Source: Actinomycetes bacterium (lineage in GTDB: Bacteria > Actinomycetota > Actinomycetes > Mycobacteriales > Mycobacteriaceae). From it: a DNA stretch of 5,919 bases. Position 1 is the first letter of the stretch; every line of letters begins with the position of its first letter. The notes under the pieces were generated by a model. The model did not search any database and was not told the origin of the DNA. It saw only the letters and a program-made list of their open reading frames with translations. The stretch lies in NCBI GenBank assembly GCA_023461275.1, contig JAEYMI010000088.1, forward strand, positions 1-5,919. Direction: 5' to 3'. Positions 1-5,726 of this stretch are shown piece after piece. The translations under genes and the position numbers were made by a program.

Positions 1-799
1 GTATAATAATAATACCAGAATACTGCCAACCTGGTATGTTTTAGTTCCCTTTTAATTTTTGGTATGGTATAATTTTCCCCTATGGCGCGAGCACGTTTGC
101 TGGGTTTTAGTTCCCTTTTAATTTTTGGTATGGTATAATTAACAGATTTAAGACTGGCGAATATGTAAGGTTTTAGTTCCCTTTTAATTTTTGGTATGGT
201 ATAATATAATCGTTTTCAACGTCAAACAAACCGATGTTTTAGTTCCCTTTTAATTTTTGGTATGGTATAATATGTCTTGACTGCCGAGAGCCGAATATAA
301 TGTTTTAGTTCCCTTTTAATTTTTGGTATGGTATAATCTTGTCATATACGTTGTCGCGCGATGCGTTGTTTTAGTTCCCTTTTAATTTTTGGTATGGTAT
401 AATAACTTATGAAAGTTTTTAATGCATTGAAAGGTTTTAGTTCCCTTTTAATTTTTGGTATGGTATAATTCGTCAAACTCGAAACTTGCCAAAACCGCAG
501 TTTTAGTTCCCTTTTAATTTTTGGTATGGTATAATCTTACCTCGTTTTTTACGTTTCGATTATTTGTTTTAGTTCCCTTTTAATTTTTGGTATGGTATAA
601 TTAATGACGCGTTGAATAAAGAGGATAAAGAGTTTTAGTTCCCTTTTAATTTTTGGTATGGTATAATTCAAACAGAATCATATGATTGACCGTCGCAGTT
701 TTAGTTCCCTTTTAATTTTTGGTATGGTATAATCGAACACTTCGTATTAAACGTATAAGAAGAGTTTTAGTTCCCTTTTAATTTTTGGTATGGTATAAT
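1..799 (+). CRISPR. Type II-C CRISPR array, 12 full repeats and one partial
   Basis: The repeat is 36 bp, beginning GTTTTAGTTCCC and ending GGTATGGTATAAT. Full copies start at 38, 104, 170, 236, 302, 368, 434, 500, 566, 632, 698 and 764, an exact 66-bp period. Positions 1-7 are the last 7 nt of a further repeat cut by the window edge, so the array continues to the left. All 12 copies read as identical. The 12 spacers are all exactly 30 bp (8-37, 74-103, 140-169 and so on to 734-763) and unrelated to one another. The plus strand is taken as the crRNA strand for two reasons: the repeat start GTTTTAG pairs with CUAAAAC in the minus-strand tracrRNA, and the repeat end forms a plus-strand promoter. 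The array runs convergently towards cas2, the usual II-C arrangement. Spacer targets cannot be determined from this sequence. Confidence 0.99.
65..799 (+). promoter_or_regulatory. Repeat-embedded extended -10 promoters, one per repeat
   Basis: Each repeat ends TGGTATAAT: a perfect -10 hexamer at repeat positions 31-36 with the extended TGn element at 28-30. The hexamers lie at 68-73, 134-139, 200-205, 266-271, 332-337, 398-403, 464-469, 530-535, 596-601, 662-667, 728-733 and 794-799. The partial repeat supplies another at 2-7. The best-placed -35 (repeat positions 8-13, TTCCCT, 17-bp spacing) is weak, as is common for extended -10 promoters. Initiation about 7 nt downstream would fall inside the following spacer, giving crRNAs with guides of about 22-24 nt. 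This matches the known Neisseria meningitidis II-C arrangement, where repeats end in a similar element. Activity here is inferred. Confidence 0.75.
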
Positions 800-810
800 A
801 GGGAACGAGA

Positions 811-846
811 AAAACTCCTGAAAACCTCAGTGTTTCAGGAGTTTTT
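811..846. terminator. Bidirectional intrinsic terminator between array and cas operon
   Basis: A perfect 13-bp inverted repeat (811-823 with 833-845, core ACTCCTGAAA and TTTCAGGAGT) encloses a 9-nt loop. On the plus strand the stem runs into TTTTTT (841-846). On the minus strand it runs into TTTTTC. It can therefore stop array transcription coming from the left and cas operon transcription coming from the right, which would keep the two convergent units from producing antisense RNA across each other. It begins 12 nt after the last repeat and lies 75 nt beyond the cas2 stop codon. The rest of the interval up to cas2 (847-920) is AT-rich and shows nothing else recognisable. Confidence 0.88.
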
Positions 847-920
847 TCTGCTTCTTTCATTGTTACTTTTTCGCGAAAATCAAAATTGTGTAATTTCGTT
901 TTCGTCTTTTTCTTGTTTTT

Positions 921-1241
921 TTATAAAAAAGAAAGTTGGAAAAAGTCCACGGACGATTCTTTTACTTTTTTCTTTCCCGTGATTATTTTCATACTTGCAT
1001 ATTGTTTTTCGGTAACAATCATACACCTGACGGATCCGTCTTTCGGGGCCTCTTTTTCCAATCTTGCAAAATGCTGTTCCGCATTTTCAACGCTGTTGCA
1101 AAGCCTTGCGTAAACCGAAAACTGCAACATATAATATCCGTCGTTAAGCAAAAACCTTCGAAACGACGTGGCAAGATATCTTTCTGTTTTTGTGGAAACG
1201 GGCAAATCAAAAAATACGATTATTCTCATAAACTTACTCAT
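921..1241 (-). CDS. cas2: CRISPR-associated endoribonuclease-like protein Cas2
   Basis: This 106-residue protein has the Cas2 ferredoxin-like fold signature. The first strand is MRIIVFFDLP with the conserved metal-binding aspartate at D12. It is followed by FRRFLLNDGYYMLQFSVYAR (residues 28-47), a strand RCMIVTEKQYASM (72-84), and a short C-terminal tail ending QLSFL that resembles the usual type II Cas2 ending. In this family Cas2 dimers bridge Cas1 dimers in the spacer integration complex, and nuclease activity is dispensable for that role. The start ATG overlaps the cas1 stop codon (ATGAGTAA, 8 bp), which indicates translational coupling, since no good ribosome binding site is visible. An in-frame ATG at codon 5 (1229) is an alternative start that would match shorter family members. 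It is the last gene of the operon and its transcript should end at the hairpin at 811-845. Confidence 0.95.
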   Translation of the reverse strand: MSKFMRIIVFFDLPVSTKTERYLATSFRRFLLNDGYYMLQFSVYARLCNSVENAEQHFARLEKEAPKDGSVRCMIVTEKQYASMKIITGKKKVKESSVDFFQLSFL

Positions 1242-2127
1242 ATCGATGCATGCAAATCGGCAAGATTTTCGGAAGTAGCAATTCGCACTTCCCCGACGTT
1301 AAGCAATTTTTCAGACTTTGCACCACAAGTTCGACGGCATAGGACAATGCGTAAATCTGCCCGTTGATTTCCACGTCCTGATTCATCAATGCAAACAACT
1401 GTTTTTTTATTTGCGGCGTTAGTTTTTCTTGTCCGATAAAATTGAAAACAATCATATCGACAATCGGTCGGAACGGCTCGATAATATCGTCGGCAAGATT
1501 AAAATTGTTCAATTCGCTTGCGTGATGCACGCCTATACTCGGCTCAAAGCCATACACTGTGAGAGTGCGCGCAATAAGCCCGCGTACGATTGAATACCCG
1601 TAGTTTAACGCCAAGTTTATGAAAGAGTCGTCGCGTCTTACGAAATCCTTGCCGAATATTTTTTTGAAATACAAATTTGCGGCAACCGCTTCAAGATTTT
1701 TCGCATCATCGCTGCTTACCGATTTCGCAAGAGAGTATAAATCGTCCACAGGCTCGTTTGAAGTGAATTCCACACAGGTTGCCTGGTTTTCGATTTTGCG
1801 CTTTACGATGCTTTGCCACAGCTGCTTTTGCAACGGTTTCGGCATGTTCTGTTGCAATTTTAATATCTTTAACGGTCGATAATAACTGTTAAGCGGTAAA
1901 ATAACACCGTTTGGCAAATGCTTTCCGTCGCAGGTGAACACAACCGCACCTGCGTCCGAAAGCGTGCTCAACGCATAACTCGTTATCGTACATTCCGCCG
2001 TTTCGATAAGAACGCTGTTCAAATCTTCAACGGGAAAACTATGCTCTTCTTCACCCCTTACAACAAGTTGTCCGTGATTTATCCTGATACTGCAAGGGGT
2101 AGATAAAAATAAATTTATGTACCCCAT
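1234..2127 (-). CDS. cas1: CRISPR-associated integrase Cas1 (type II-C)
   Basis: Cas1 is the integrase that, with Cas2, inserts new spacers at the repeat. From the ATG at 2127 the protein has 297 residues, normal for type II. The N-terminal beta domain begins MGYINLFLSTPCSIRINHGQ, which lines up with other II-C Cas1 proteins. The helical catalytic domain carries E146 in NLEAVAANLYFKKIFG, H202 in GVHHASELNNFNLADD and E217 in DDIIEPFRP. These three have the same spacing as I recall for the catalytic triad of Streptococcus pyogenes Cas1. A GTG at 2133 would add two residues. I prefer the ATG because GAGGTG (2136-2131) then forms a well-spaced ribosome binding site that the GTG would overlap. The start lies 9 nt after the cas9 stop, and the 3' end overlaps cas2, so the three genes form one operon. 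No damage is seen. Confidence 0.96.
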   Translation of the reverse strand: MGYINLFLSTPCSIRINHGQLVVRGEEEHSFPVEDLNSVLIETAECTITSYALSTLSDAGAVVFTCDGKHLPNGVILPLNSYYRPLKILKLQQNMPKPLQKQLWQSIVKRKIENQATCVEFTSNEPVDDLYSLAKSVSSDDAKNLEAVAANLYFKKIFGKDFVRRDDSFINLALNYGYSIVRGLIARTLTVYGFEPSIGVHHASELNNFNLADDIIEPFRPIVDMIVFNFIGQEKLTPQIKKQLFALMNQDVEINGQIYALSYAVELVVQSLKNCLTSGKCELLLPKILPICMHRYE

Positions 2128-2136
2128 ATACACCTC

Positions 2137-5100
2137 TTATTTGTTTTGATTGTTTTTTCTTTTTTCCGCTTTTTCCTTGTCGGTAAGCATTTTCAGCGGT
2201 TGCGGTTGTTTCGGCCTTTTTTTGATTTCCTGAACGTTGCCGAGCACGTCGATTTCGCATTTCGTTATCTTTTTTATATTCTGTATACCTTTTCTCCCGC
2301 GATAGCACCCTGTTGTATCTTCAATTGTTATTCTCGGACTATCAGTGTCAAACCCGATAAAATACACGAAATCATCTACGATTGTTTTTGACGGCGCTTT
2401 TGCACTGTTTTCAACGTCTTTTTTCTTTTCCAGATCGATTTTGTCTTCGATGTGCAACAAGTCGTTCTTATAAATCGACATTTCGAACGTATACGTGTCG
2501 TCCATTATGCGCCATTCGTTTTGTGATTTCCTTTGAGTTGCCGCTCTTTTCGGCAATTCACCGCGATACAAATCCGCAACGTAAACGGGCACACCGAAAT
2601 ACTTTCCGTCTTTTGAATACAAATCGACTCTTATCATTCCGTCGTTTTTGACAATGCCCTTGTTCTTTTCCAGAATCATTCCGCCGCCTGTATATGTTTC
2701 ATACGTTTTTACGGTACGGACAATATTGCCTTGTCCGCTGTTGCACGGTTTTCTTATCGGCGTTGCAAACGCTTTTTTCGCGTCTCCGTCAAATTCGACA
2801 AGTCGCTGTTTTAAGGTGTTGTACAAAGCAACATCGCCCTCGGGTTGGAAATAGCCGTTTATTTCTCCGTTTTTATCCAGTTTAAGGTTTGCAAGCGCAG
2901 TCCTTTTTACGATGACGTTATTACCGTCACAAACCGTCGGATATTTATTATCCGCATATTTTGAACTGAAAACGGTTGCTTCGTTGATGCATCCTTTCGC
3001 CTTGCGGCTTGTCATCCGACTTACGACAAAAGGCTTTGCGTTCATCAGATAATTTTCGTTAAAGCCGAGCAATCGCAATTTGTTTTGCATTAAGACCGGC
3101 TCGTCCATAACGCGAGCATCGAGTTCGTTGATAAATTCTTTGTAAGGATAAGGCAAAACCAAATGACTATTTTTGTCGTAATAATCGGAATCGCAAATCT
3201 CACCGTCTTCAAGGACGTATTGTCCGTTACGCATTTTACGACTTTCCTTAATCTGATTGTATCTTTCGATTTTGTTTTTCGTTTTCGGCGTGACGCACGC
3301 AATAATCGCCGCGTCGACGGCATGGTGCTTGTCGCCGTCCTCACGAATCTTCTGTACGCCCCAGAATCTGCGAAGATACGACGTAATAGCACCCCTGACT
3401 GTTTCAACTCTTCCATACTTATCTTTTGACTTTTCGTCAAATAATAAATAATCTTTTATAAGATTTGCAAGCATTCTCGAAGCGTATCGGGTATCGTTCA
3501 ACGCGCGGTTTTTCCATTCCGATTCGTTAATCTCTTTCTTTTGCAAAAACTCAAGTTTCTTTCTGTTGCGTTTCTGATAAACCGCCTTCCAGAATGCAAG
3601 AACTTCGTCGTAATCTCTGCCGATTCTTTCAAAATATTCGACAGGCGTGGAATTCCGTTTGTTTTGGTTTTCCCGTTTCAACACAAGGACCTTGTTGTTG
3701 AAACTGTCGTCAAACGATCTGCTGTACGGAATAATATGGTCAATTTCATAATATCCGTCTTCAAACAAATGATTGATATCCAGCGTTTCCATAGAATACG
3801 CGCACTTATGGTCTTGTTCTTCATACAGTTTGTATTTCAAAACGTTGGTTGAGTTTGGCATCGCGTTTAACTTTGCAATATTTTCGCGAATCGCTTCGTT
3901 TTTCGCGGCGCGCGCGTCGTTTTCTTTTTTCAATTTATCGCGTTCGTCTTTCGTCATCGACATATCCCTTGCAAGTTCGATATTGATTGCATAGGGACTG
4001 CCATACTGTCTTATTACCGCGTCGATTACCTTTACGGTTTGCGAAAGAGCGCGTTTTACAACGGGCGACGTTACGCCTCCGATTGCGTCGTAAACTTCTT
4101 TTGTCCCGAGAAACTTTTGCTTTTCAAAATTATGTTCGGAATGATTGTGCCCCGCCTTTTGCATTGCATCGCTGTAAACCATGCCTTCTTCGAGATACGG
4201 CAGAATTTCCCTTAACACGTGAAGCGACAAATGACCGTATCCCTTCATATCTATTTTTGAAAGTTTTTCAATCGTTTCTTCGTCAAGTCTTCCGCCGATT
4301 ATCTTGCTTTCGGCAATGGCATTGCGGAACAGGTTTTCGCTTTTGTATTTCGTGCAGATTTCGGCGATTTCGTCAATGAGTTCAATATCGCTTTTAAGAT
4401 TGTCGTTTAACGCCTTTACGATTTTATTACTGTTTTTTGCAGTAATAAAATCGCCTTTATCTTCGCAAGCTAACGAATCGACAACGTCGTTTATCTCAAC
4501 GACGTCGCTTTTTGACTCCCCTTCGTTTTTCTTCTTGTCGGATTTCTTTTTCTCGCTGTAATTAAGCGCGCTGAAACGGTAATCGTCGTCAAGTTTTATC
4601 GCCTTTCTGAACGCCTTGTAACTAACTTTATCCACTTTTTTTGCAAGCTCGACGGCGATTTGTCTTTCTTCGTTGCTAAGGCGCCTTCTGTCACCCCCGC
4701 ATATTATCGAAAGGTTGTTGATTTTTTGATAAATCGTTGCCCATTCGCTCGTATATGTCCCTTTTGCCGCCACGTCTTCGTCACGATATATCTCACACTT
4801 TTTCACGTCGTGACTTCCCGTGTATTGACTTCCTTTCCCCGGACCTTCGTCAAAATTCCTTTGCGAAAGGAATATATCAAGATATTTCTCTTTATTTTCG
4901 TCGGTTGCAAAATTGTTGCCGAATTCCTTTTGCTTTTCAAACAAAAGTTCGATTTCCTTCACGAGAATATCCCGCGATACGCACATCGAATAATCGCCGC
5001 CTTTATTATGGACGGGCTTCCCTTCCATTAAATACTTTTTATAAAGTTGTTCGCCGCGGGTTCGCATACCGCTCTCTCTCATTTCTTCTTCGCTTTTTCG

Positions 5101-5559
5101 AATACTGCCTAAAAGTTTTCCTTCGTCGCTGTCTTTTGCGCCTTCCCTTTTATTGCTTTTGAAACCGCGATGCCGAGCAAGCGAATATAAGACGCGCGCA
5201 AATTCCGCCTCGGTCAATTTTTTGTCCAAAGCGTCCGAACGAAGTTTGACGACGTCAAGATTCTTATATTCGTCTTTTAAACAAATTAAATCATCCTGCG
5301 TTTCAAATAATTCAATTTCGTTTTCGGAGAAAAGTTTTCTGATCCTTTCGAGCCTGAAAGATTTTCGTCTAATGCGACGGCGCAGCCCCCTTGCGTTTCG
5401 CCTGGGTTCCGCAAGCGACGCACCTGTTTGAGGGTGTTCCGCCGCGTCAAATATGCGCGAATTAAGAGCATTGATTTGAATAGGTTCGCCATTTTCGTCA
5501 CATTCGAGCACGCACCAACCTACCGATTTGATACCTACATCAAGTCCGAGTCTGTACAT
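2137..5559 (-). CDS. cas9: RNA-guided DNA endonuclease Cas9, type II-C
   Basis: Cas9 is the interference nuclease that uses crRNA and tracrRNA to cut double-stranded DNA. This 1140-residue protein shows the full architecture. RuvC-I is LGLDVGIKSVGW with catalytic D7. The arginine-rich bridge helix spans about 53-76. The REC lobe holds HRGFKSN (130-136), HNKGGDY (184-190), RNFDEGPG (234-241) and YQKINNLSI (277-285). RuvC-II is INIELARD with E528. The HNH domain is YEIDHIIPYSRSFDDSFNNK with H608, and N622 and N631 follow at the expected spacing. RuvC-III is KHHAVDAAIIA with H746 and D749. WED and PAM-interacting regions follow from about 800. All active-site residues are intact. It is somewhat longer than typical II-C Cas9 (about 1000-1100), with a charged REC insertion (about 336-370) and a basic tail (about 1116-1140). 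The PAM cannot be read from sequence. The ATG is supported by AAGGAGG 4 nt upstream. Confidence 0.99.
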   Translation of the reverse strand: MYRLGLDVGIKSVGWCVLECDENGEPIQINALNSRIFDAAEHPQTGASLAEPRRNARGLRRRIRRKSFRLERIRKLFSENEIELFETQDDLICLKDEYKNLDVVKLRSDALDKKLTEAEFARVLYSLARHRGFKSNKREGAKDSDEGKLLGSIRKSEEEMRESGMRTRGEQLYKKYLMEGKPVHNKGGDYSMCVSRDILVKEIELLFEKQKEFGNNFATDENKEKYLDIFLSQRNFDEGPGKGSQYTGSHDVKKCEIYRDEDVAAKGTYTSEWATIYQKINNLSIICGGDRRRLSNEERQIAVELAKKVDKVSYKAFRKAIKLDDDYRFSALNYSEKKKSDKKKNEGESKSDVVEINDVVDSLACEDKGDFITAKNSNKIVKALNDNLKSDIELIDEIAEICTKYKSENLFRNAIAESKIIGGRLDEETIEKLSKIDMKGYGHLSLHVLREILPYLEEGMVYSDAMQKAGHNHSEHNFEKQKFLGTKEVYDAIGGVTSPVVKRALSQTVKVIDAVIRQYGSPYAINIELARDMSMTKDERDKLKKENDARAAKNEAIRENIAKLNAMPNSTNVLKYKLYEEQDHKCAYSMETLDINHLFEDGYYEIDHIIPYSRSFDDSFNNKVLVLKRENQNKRNSTPVEYFERIGRDYDEVLAFWKAVYQKRNRKKLEFLQKKEINESEWKNRALNDTRYASRMLANLIKDYLLFDEKSKDKYGRVETVRGAITSYLRRFWGVQKIREDGDKHHAVDAAIIACVTPKTKNKIERYNQIKESRKMRNGQYVLEDGEICDSDYYDKNSHLVLPYPYKEFINELDARVMDEPVLMQNKLRLLGFNENYLMNAKPFVVSRMTSRKAKGCINEATVFSSKYADNKYPTVCDGNNVIVKRTALANLKLDKNGEINGYFQPEGDVALYNTLKQRLVEFDGDAKKAFATPIRKPCNSGQGNIVRTVKTYETYTGGGMILEKNKGIVKNDGMIRVDLYSKDGKYFGVPVYVADLYRGELPKRAATQRKSQNEWRIMDDTYTFEMSIYKNDLLHIEDKIDLEKKKDVENSAKAPSKTIVDDFVYFIGFDTDSPRITIEDTTGCYRGRKGIQNIKKITKCEIDVLGNVQEIKKRPKQPQPLKMLTDKEKAEKRKNNQNK

Positions 5560-5563
5560 ATTT

Positions 5564-5570
5564 CCTCCTT
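5564..5570 (-). promoter_or_regulatory. Ribosome binding site of cas9
   Basis: On the minus strand AAGGAGG lies 4 nt before the cas9 ATG. It is a near-perfect match to the 16S rRNA anti-Shine-Dalgarno, with slightly short spacing. It fixes the cas9 start and argues for a Bacillota-like host. It starts just 6 nt after the tracrRNA T-run, so the cas9 leader is packed directly against the tracrRNA terminator. Confidence 0.9.
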
Positions 5571-5581
5571 ATTATAAAAGA

Positions 5582-5610
5582 TATCCCTTGATGAAAAACA
5601 TCAAGGGATA
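5582..5610 (-). terminator. tracrRNA terminal hairpin and intrinsic terminator
   Basis: A perfect 12-bp stem (TATCCCTTGATG at 5582-5593 with CATCAAGGGATA at 5599-5610) closes a 5-nt loop. On the minus strand it is followed by TCTTTTAT, a T-run interrupted by one C, so termination may be incomplete and leave read-through into cas9. In type II-C tracrRNAs this hairpin also serves as the Cas9-bound 3' structure. Confidence 0.88.
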
Positions 5611-5633
5611 GAGCTTTTCGGGAATTAACCCTT

Positions 5634-5666
5634 GTTTTAGAAACCTTTAATTTTTGGTATGGTATA
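5634..5666 (+). repeat. Degenerate CRISPR repeat (anti-repeat seen on the plus strand)
   Basis: On the plus strand this segment reads as a diverged array repeat. GTTTTAG (5634-5640) and the 21 bp from TTTAATTTTTGG to GGTATA (5646-5666) match the array repeat exactly. The middle differs (AAACC instead of TTCCCT), and the sequence after TATA diverges (AAGG instead of AT). Its only supported role is to encode the anti-repeat of the minus-strand tracrRNA. It presumably arose from a stray repeat copy. Confidence 0.9.
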
Positions 5667-5678
5667 AAGGTTAATTAT

Positions 5679-5707
5679 ATTTTAACATACGCACCTTTGC
5701 TTGTCAA
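5679..5707 (-). promoter_or_regulatory. Promoter of tracrRNA (possibly also the cas operon)
   Basis: On the minus strand there is a perfect -35 TTGACA (5707-5702), a 17-bp spacer and a -10 TAAAAT (5684-5679), preceded by an extended TG (TGTTAAAAT). Initiation would fall near 5672. An overlapping perfect TATAAT (5679-5674) sits 22 bp from the -35, too far for the standard geometry, so the first assignment is preferred. The -35 begins 19 nt after the stop codon of the upstream gene. Confidence 0.85.
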
Positions 5708-5726
5708 CTTAAAGTTCCATTGATTG

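Larger units (their letters stand above)
5577..5672 (-). ncRNA. tracrRNA (trans-activating CRISPR RNA)
   Basis: Read on the minus strand, 5666-5634 is an anti-repeat. UAUACCAUACC followed by AAAAAUUAAA (5666-5646) pairs over 21 nt with the end of the repeat, and CUAAAAC (5640-5634) pairs with its first 7 nt. A 5-nt by 6-nt internal bulge separates the two stems. Downstream come a short nexus-like GGG/CCC element (about 5629-5620), a single-stranded GAAAAGCUCU, and a 12-bp terminal hairpin (5610-5582) followed by UCUUUU. The predicted length is about 96 nt from the promoter at 5679-5707, and the 5' end is uncertain by several nt. The GCUCU-then-hairpin tail resembles, from memory, the tail of the Neisseria meningitidis tracrRNA. 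It guides crRNA loading into Cas9. It lies directly upstream of cas9 on the same strand. Confidence 0.93.

Noticed and set aside
800..920. A csn2, cas4 or other extra adaptation gene between cas2 and the array
   Set aside because: Only 121 bp are available, filled by the terminator and AT-rich sequence with no coding signal. The absence supports subtype II-C.
785..982. Plus-strand open frame of 65 codons starting at the ATG inside the last repeat
   Set aside because: It begins in the repeat, runs through the terminator hairpin and enters cas2 antisense. The residues are low-complexity and there is no ribosome binding site.
2131..2133. GTG start for cas1, two codons upstream of the chosen ATG
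   Set aside because: The GTG lies within the ribosome binding site GAGGTG. The ATG at 2127 gives correct spacing and the family-like N-terminus.
1618..5431. Many plus-strand open frames opposite cas1 and cas9
   Set aside because: They are shadows of the real minus-strand genes, with no family features, ribosome binding sites or consistent coding bias.
5571..5576. TATAAT on the minus strand just before cas9 as a dedicated promoter
   Set aside because: It has no -35 at 17 bp and no extended TG, and its start site would fall inside or next to the ribosome binding site. It is better explained as AT-rich sequence after the terminator.
5634..5720. A long tracrRNA form acting as a natural single guide to repress cas9, as in Streptococcus pyogenes
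   Set aside because: Upstream of the anti-repeat there is only the promoter region and then the neighbouring gene. I see no repeat-like segment preceded by a guide matching the cas9 promoter.
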